Source of the DNA: an uncultured Microbacteriaceae bacterium
GTDB lineage: Bacteria; Actinomycetota; Actinomycetes; Actinomycetales; Microbacteriaceae
DNA: 6,530 nt
Assembly: GCA_937896185.1 (NCBI GenBank)
Contig: CALBMG010000060.1
Coordinates: 1-6,530 of the forward strand
Reading direction: 5' to 3'
Shown here: positions 5,816 through 6,530 of the stretch, piece by piece
Numbering within the stretch: the stretch's first letter is position 1
How the letters are laid out: each line of letters begins with the position of its first letter
Notes under the pieces: model-generated
Told to the model about the DNA's origin: nothing
Database searches by the model: none
Seen by the model: only the letters and a program-made list of their open reading frames with translations
Made by a program: the position numbers and the translations under genes

Positions 5816-6530
5816 CGCTTTGCTCGCCCACCGATCGACACCGACGAGGGTGGCCTGTGGGCCATGATGGACCGTGAGGAAACACGCCTGCGCCGCAGCT
5901 CGCAGGTGGTGCGTGATGCCCGGCTGCAAGACTATCTGCGCGATATGGTGTGCCGCCTGGTGGGTGATCATTGCCCGGACATCCGTGTGCATGTGGTGCG
6001 CACCCCCTTCTTCAATGCCACGATGGCACCCAATGGCATGATGCAGATCTGGAGTGGCCTGCTTCTGCGTGTGGACAACGAAGCTCAACTGGCCGCCGTG
6101 ATTGGCCATGAAATCGGCCACTATCTGGAGCGGCATTCGCTTGAACGGCTGCGTGACTTGAAATCACGCACAGCCTTTGGCCAGTTCATGGGCATGTTCG
6201 GGGCTTTGGGTGCACTGGCGCAGATGGGCGTACTTGCCGGGGCATTTTCTTTTTCGCGGGAGCACGAAACACGCGCCGACATACTGGGCATGCGTTTGCT
6301 CAAACGGGCGGGTTACCGCGCCCAGGAGGCGGCGCAGGTCTGGGACAACCTGCTGGGTGAGCTGCAAATTCGCGGGGGCGCCGATGTCGGTCAGCGCAGC
6401 CCCATGATGGCCACCCACCCGCCTGTGGCCACACGGCGCGACGATTTGCTCAAACTCGCAGGCGATGACTCCGGCGTAACCCACGCCGAACCTCTCGCAC
6501 AGATGCTTGTACCGCACCGACTGGCATGGA
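5786..6530 (+). CDS. M48 family zinc metallopeptidase, joined to the RND frame and cut by the window edge
   Basis: M48 peptidases are zinc endopeptidases, often acting in envelope quality control. About 248 residues are visible, in one frame with the RND sequence (numbering from the RND start). It shows VHVVRTPFFNATMAPNGMM, equivalent to the NAFALPGG strand of the family, then AQLAAVIGHEIGHYLERHS with zinc ligands His960 and His964 and catalytic Glu961. Next comes a hydrophobic stretch MGMFGALGALAQMGVLAGA, then FSREHETRADILGMRLL with the third ligand Glu1013 before Ala-Asp. ATHPPVATRRDDLLKL is the usual His-Pro region. All catalytic residues are intact, so this is not a decayed remnant. No start codon with a good ribosome site lies at its front; the ATGs near 5864 fall inside conserved sequence. 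It resembles betaproteobacterial members more than actinobacterial HtpX. The true N-terminus, perhaps with a few further residues, is probably missing. Confidence 0.85.

Overview
This GC-rich window reads as actinobacterial DNA for roughly its first 5.8 kb, then switches to sequence that looks proteobacterial. The actinobacterial signs are a PurM with the high-GC Gram-positive form of its motifs, a DUF3073 gene tail-to-tail with purM, two probable leaderless promoters (a TANNNT box six bases before the start codon), and tandem fluoride-channel genes. A member of the Micrococcales is my best guess for the host, but it is tentative. No rRNA, tRNA, CRISPR array or insertion sequence was seen, and no stretch over 300 bases lacks a gene.

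Layout from left to right: the 5' part of purF (minus strand, cut by the left edge) lies divergent from purM (plus strand). purF begins de novo purine synthesis and purM closes the imidazole ring at the fifth step, so the roughly 100-base gap between them is a probable control point; it holds a hairpin and a leaderless-type promoter. purM ends at a strong hairpin shared with the convergent small gene for a DUF3073 protein. Two FluC/CrcB fluoride-channel genes follow on the minus strand, overlapping by four bases and probably forming a heterodimeric fluoride exporter. Divergent from them is a stand-alone TipAS-like drug-binding domain protein with no MerR DNA-binding part. Downstream is a large RND-type efflux transporter gene with a palindrome in its promoter region.

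The most striking feature is at the right. The RND reading frame stays open without a stop to the window edge, but near position 5790 it loses all RND character just before transmembrane helix 8 and becomes an M48-family zinc metallopeptidase with an intact HEIGH motif. Codon preference changes at the same place. This is either an in-frame RND-peptidase fusion, which would be new to me, or, more likely, a chimeric join of two organisms' DNA during metagenome assembly. I regard the artefact as the leading explanation. Apart from this, the window is mostly ordinary housekeeping and resistance genes with some interesting regulatory sites.
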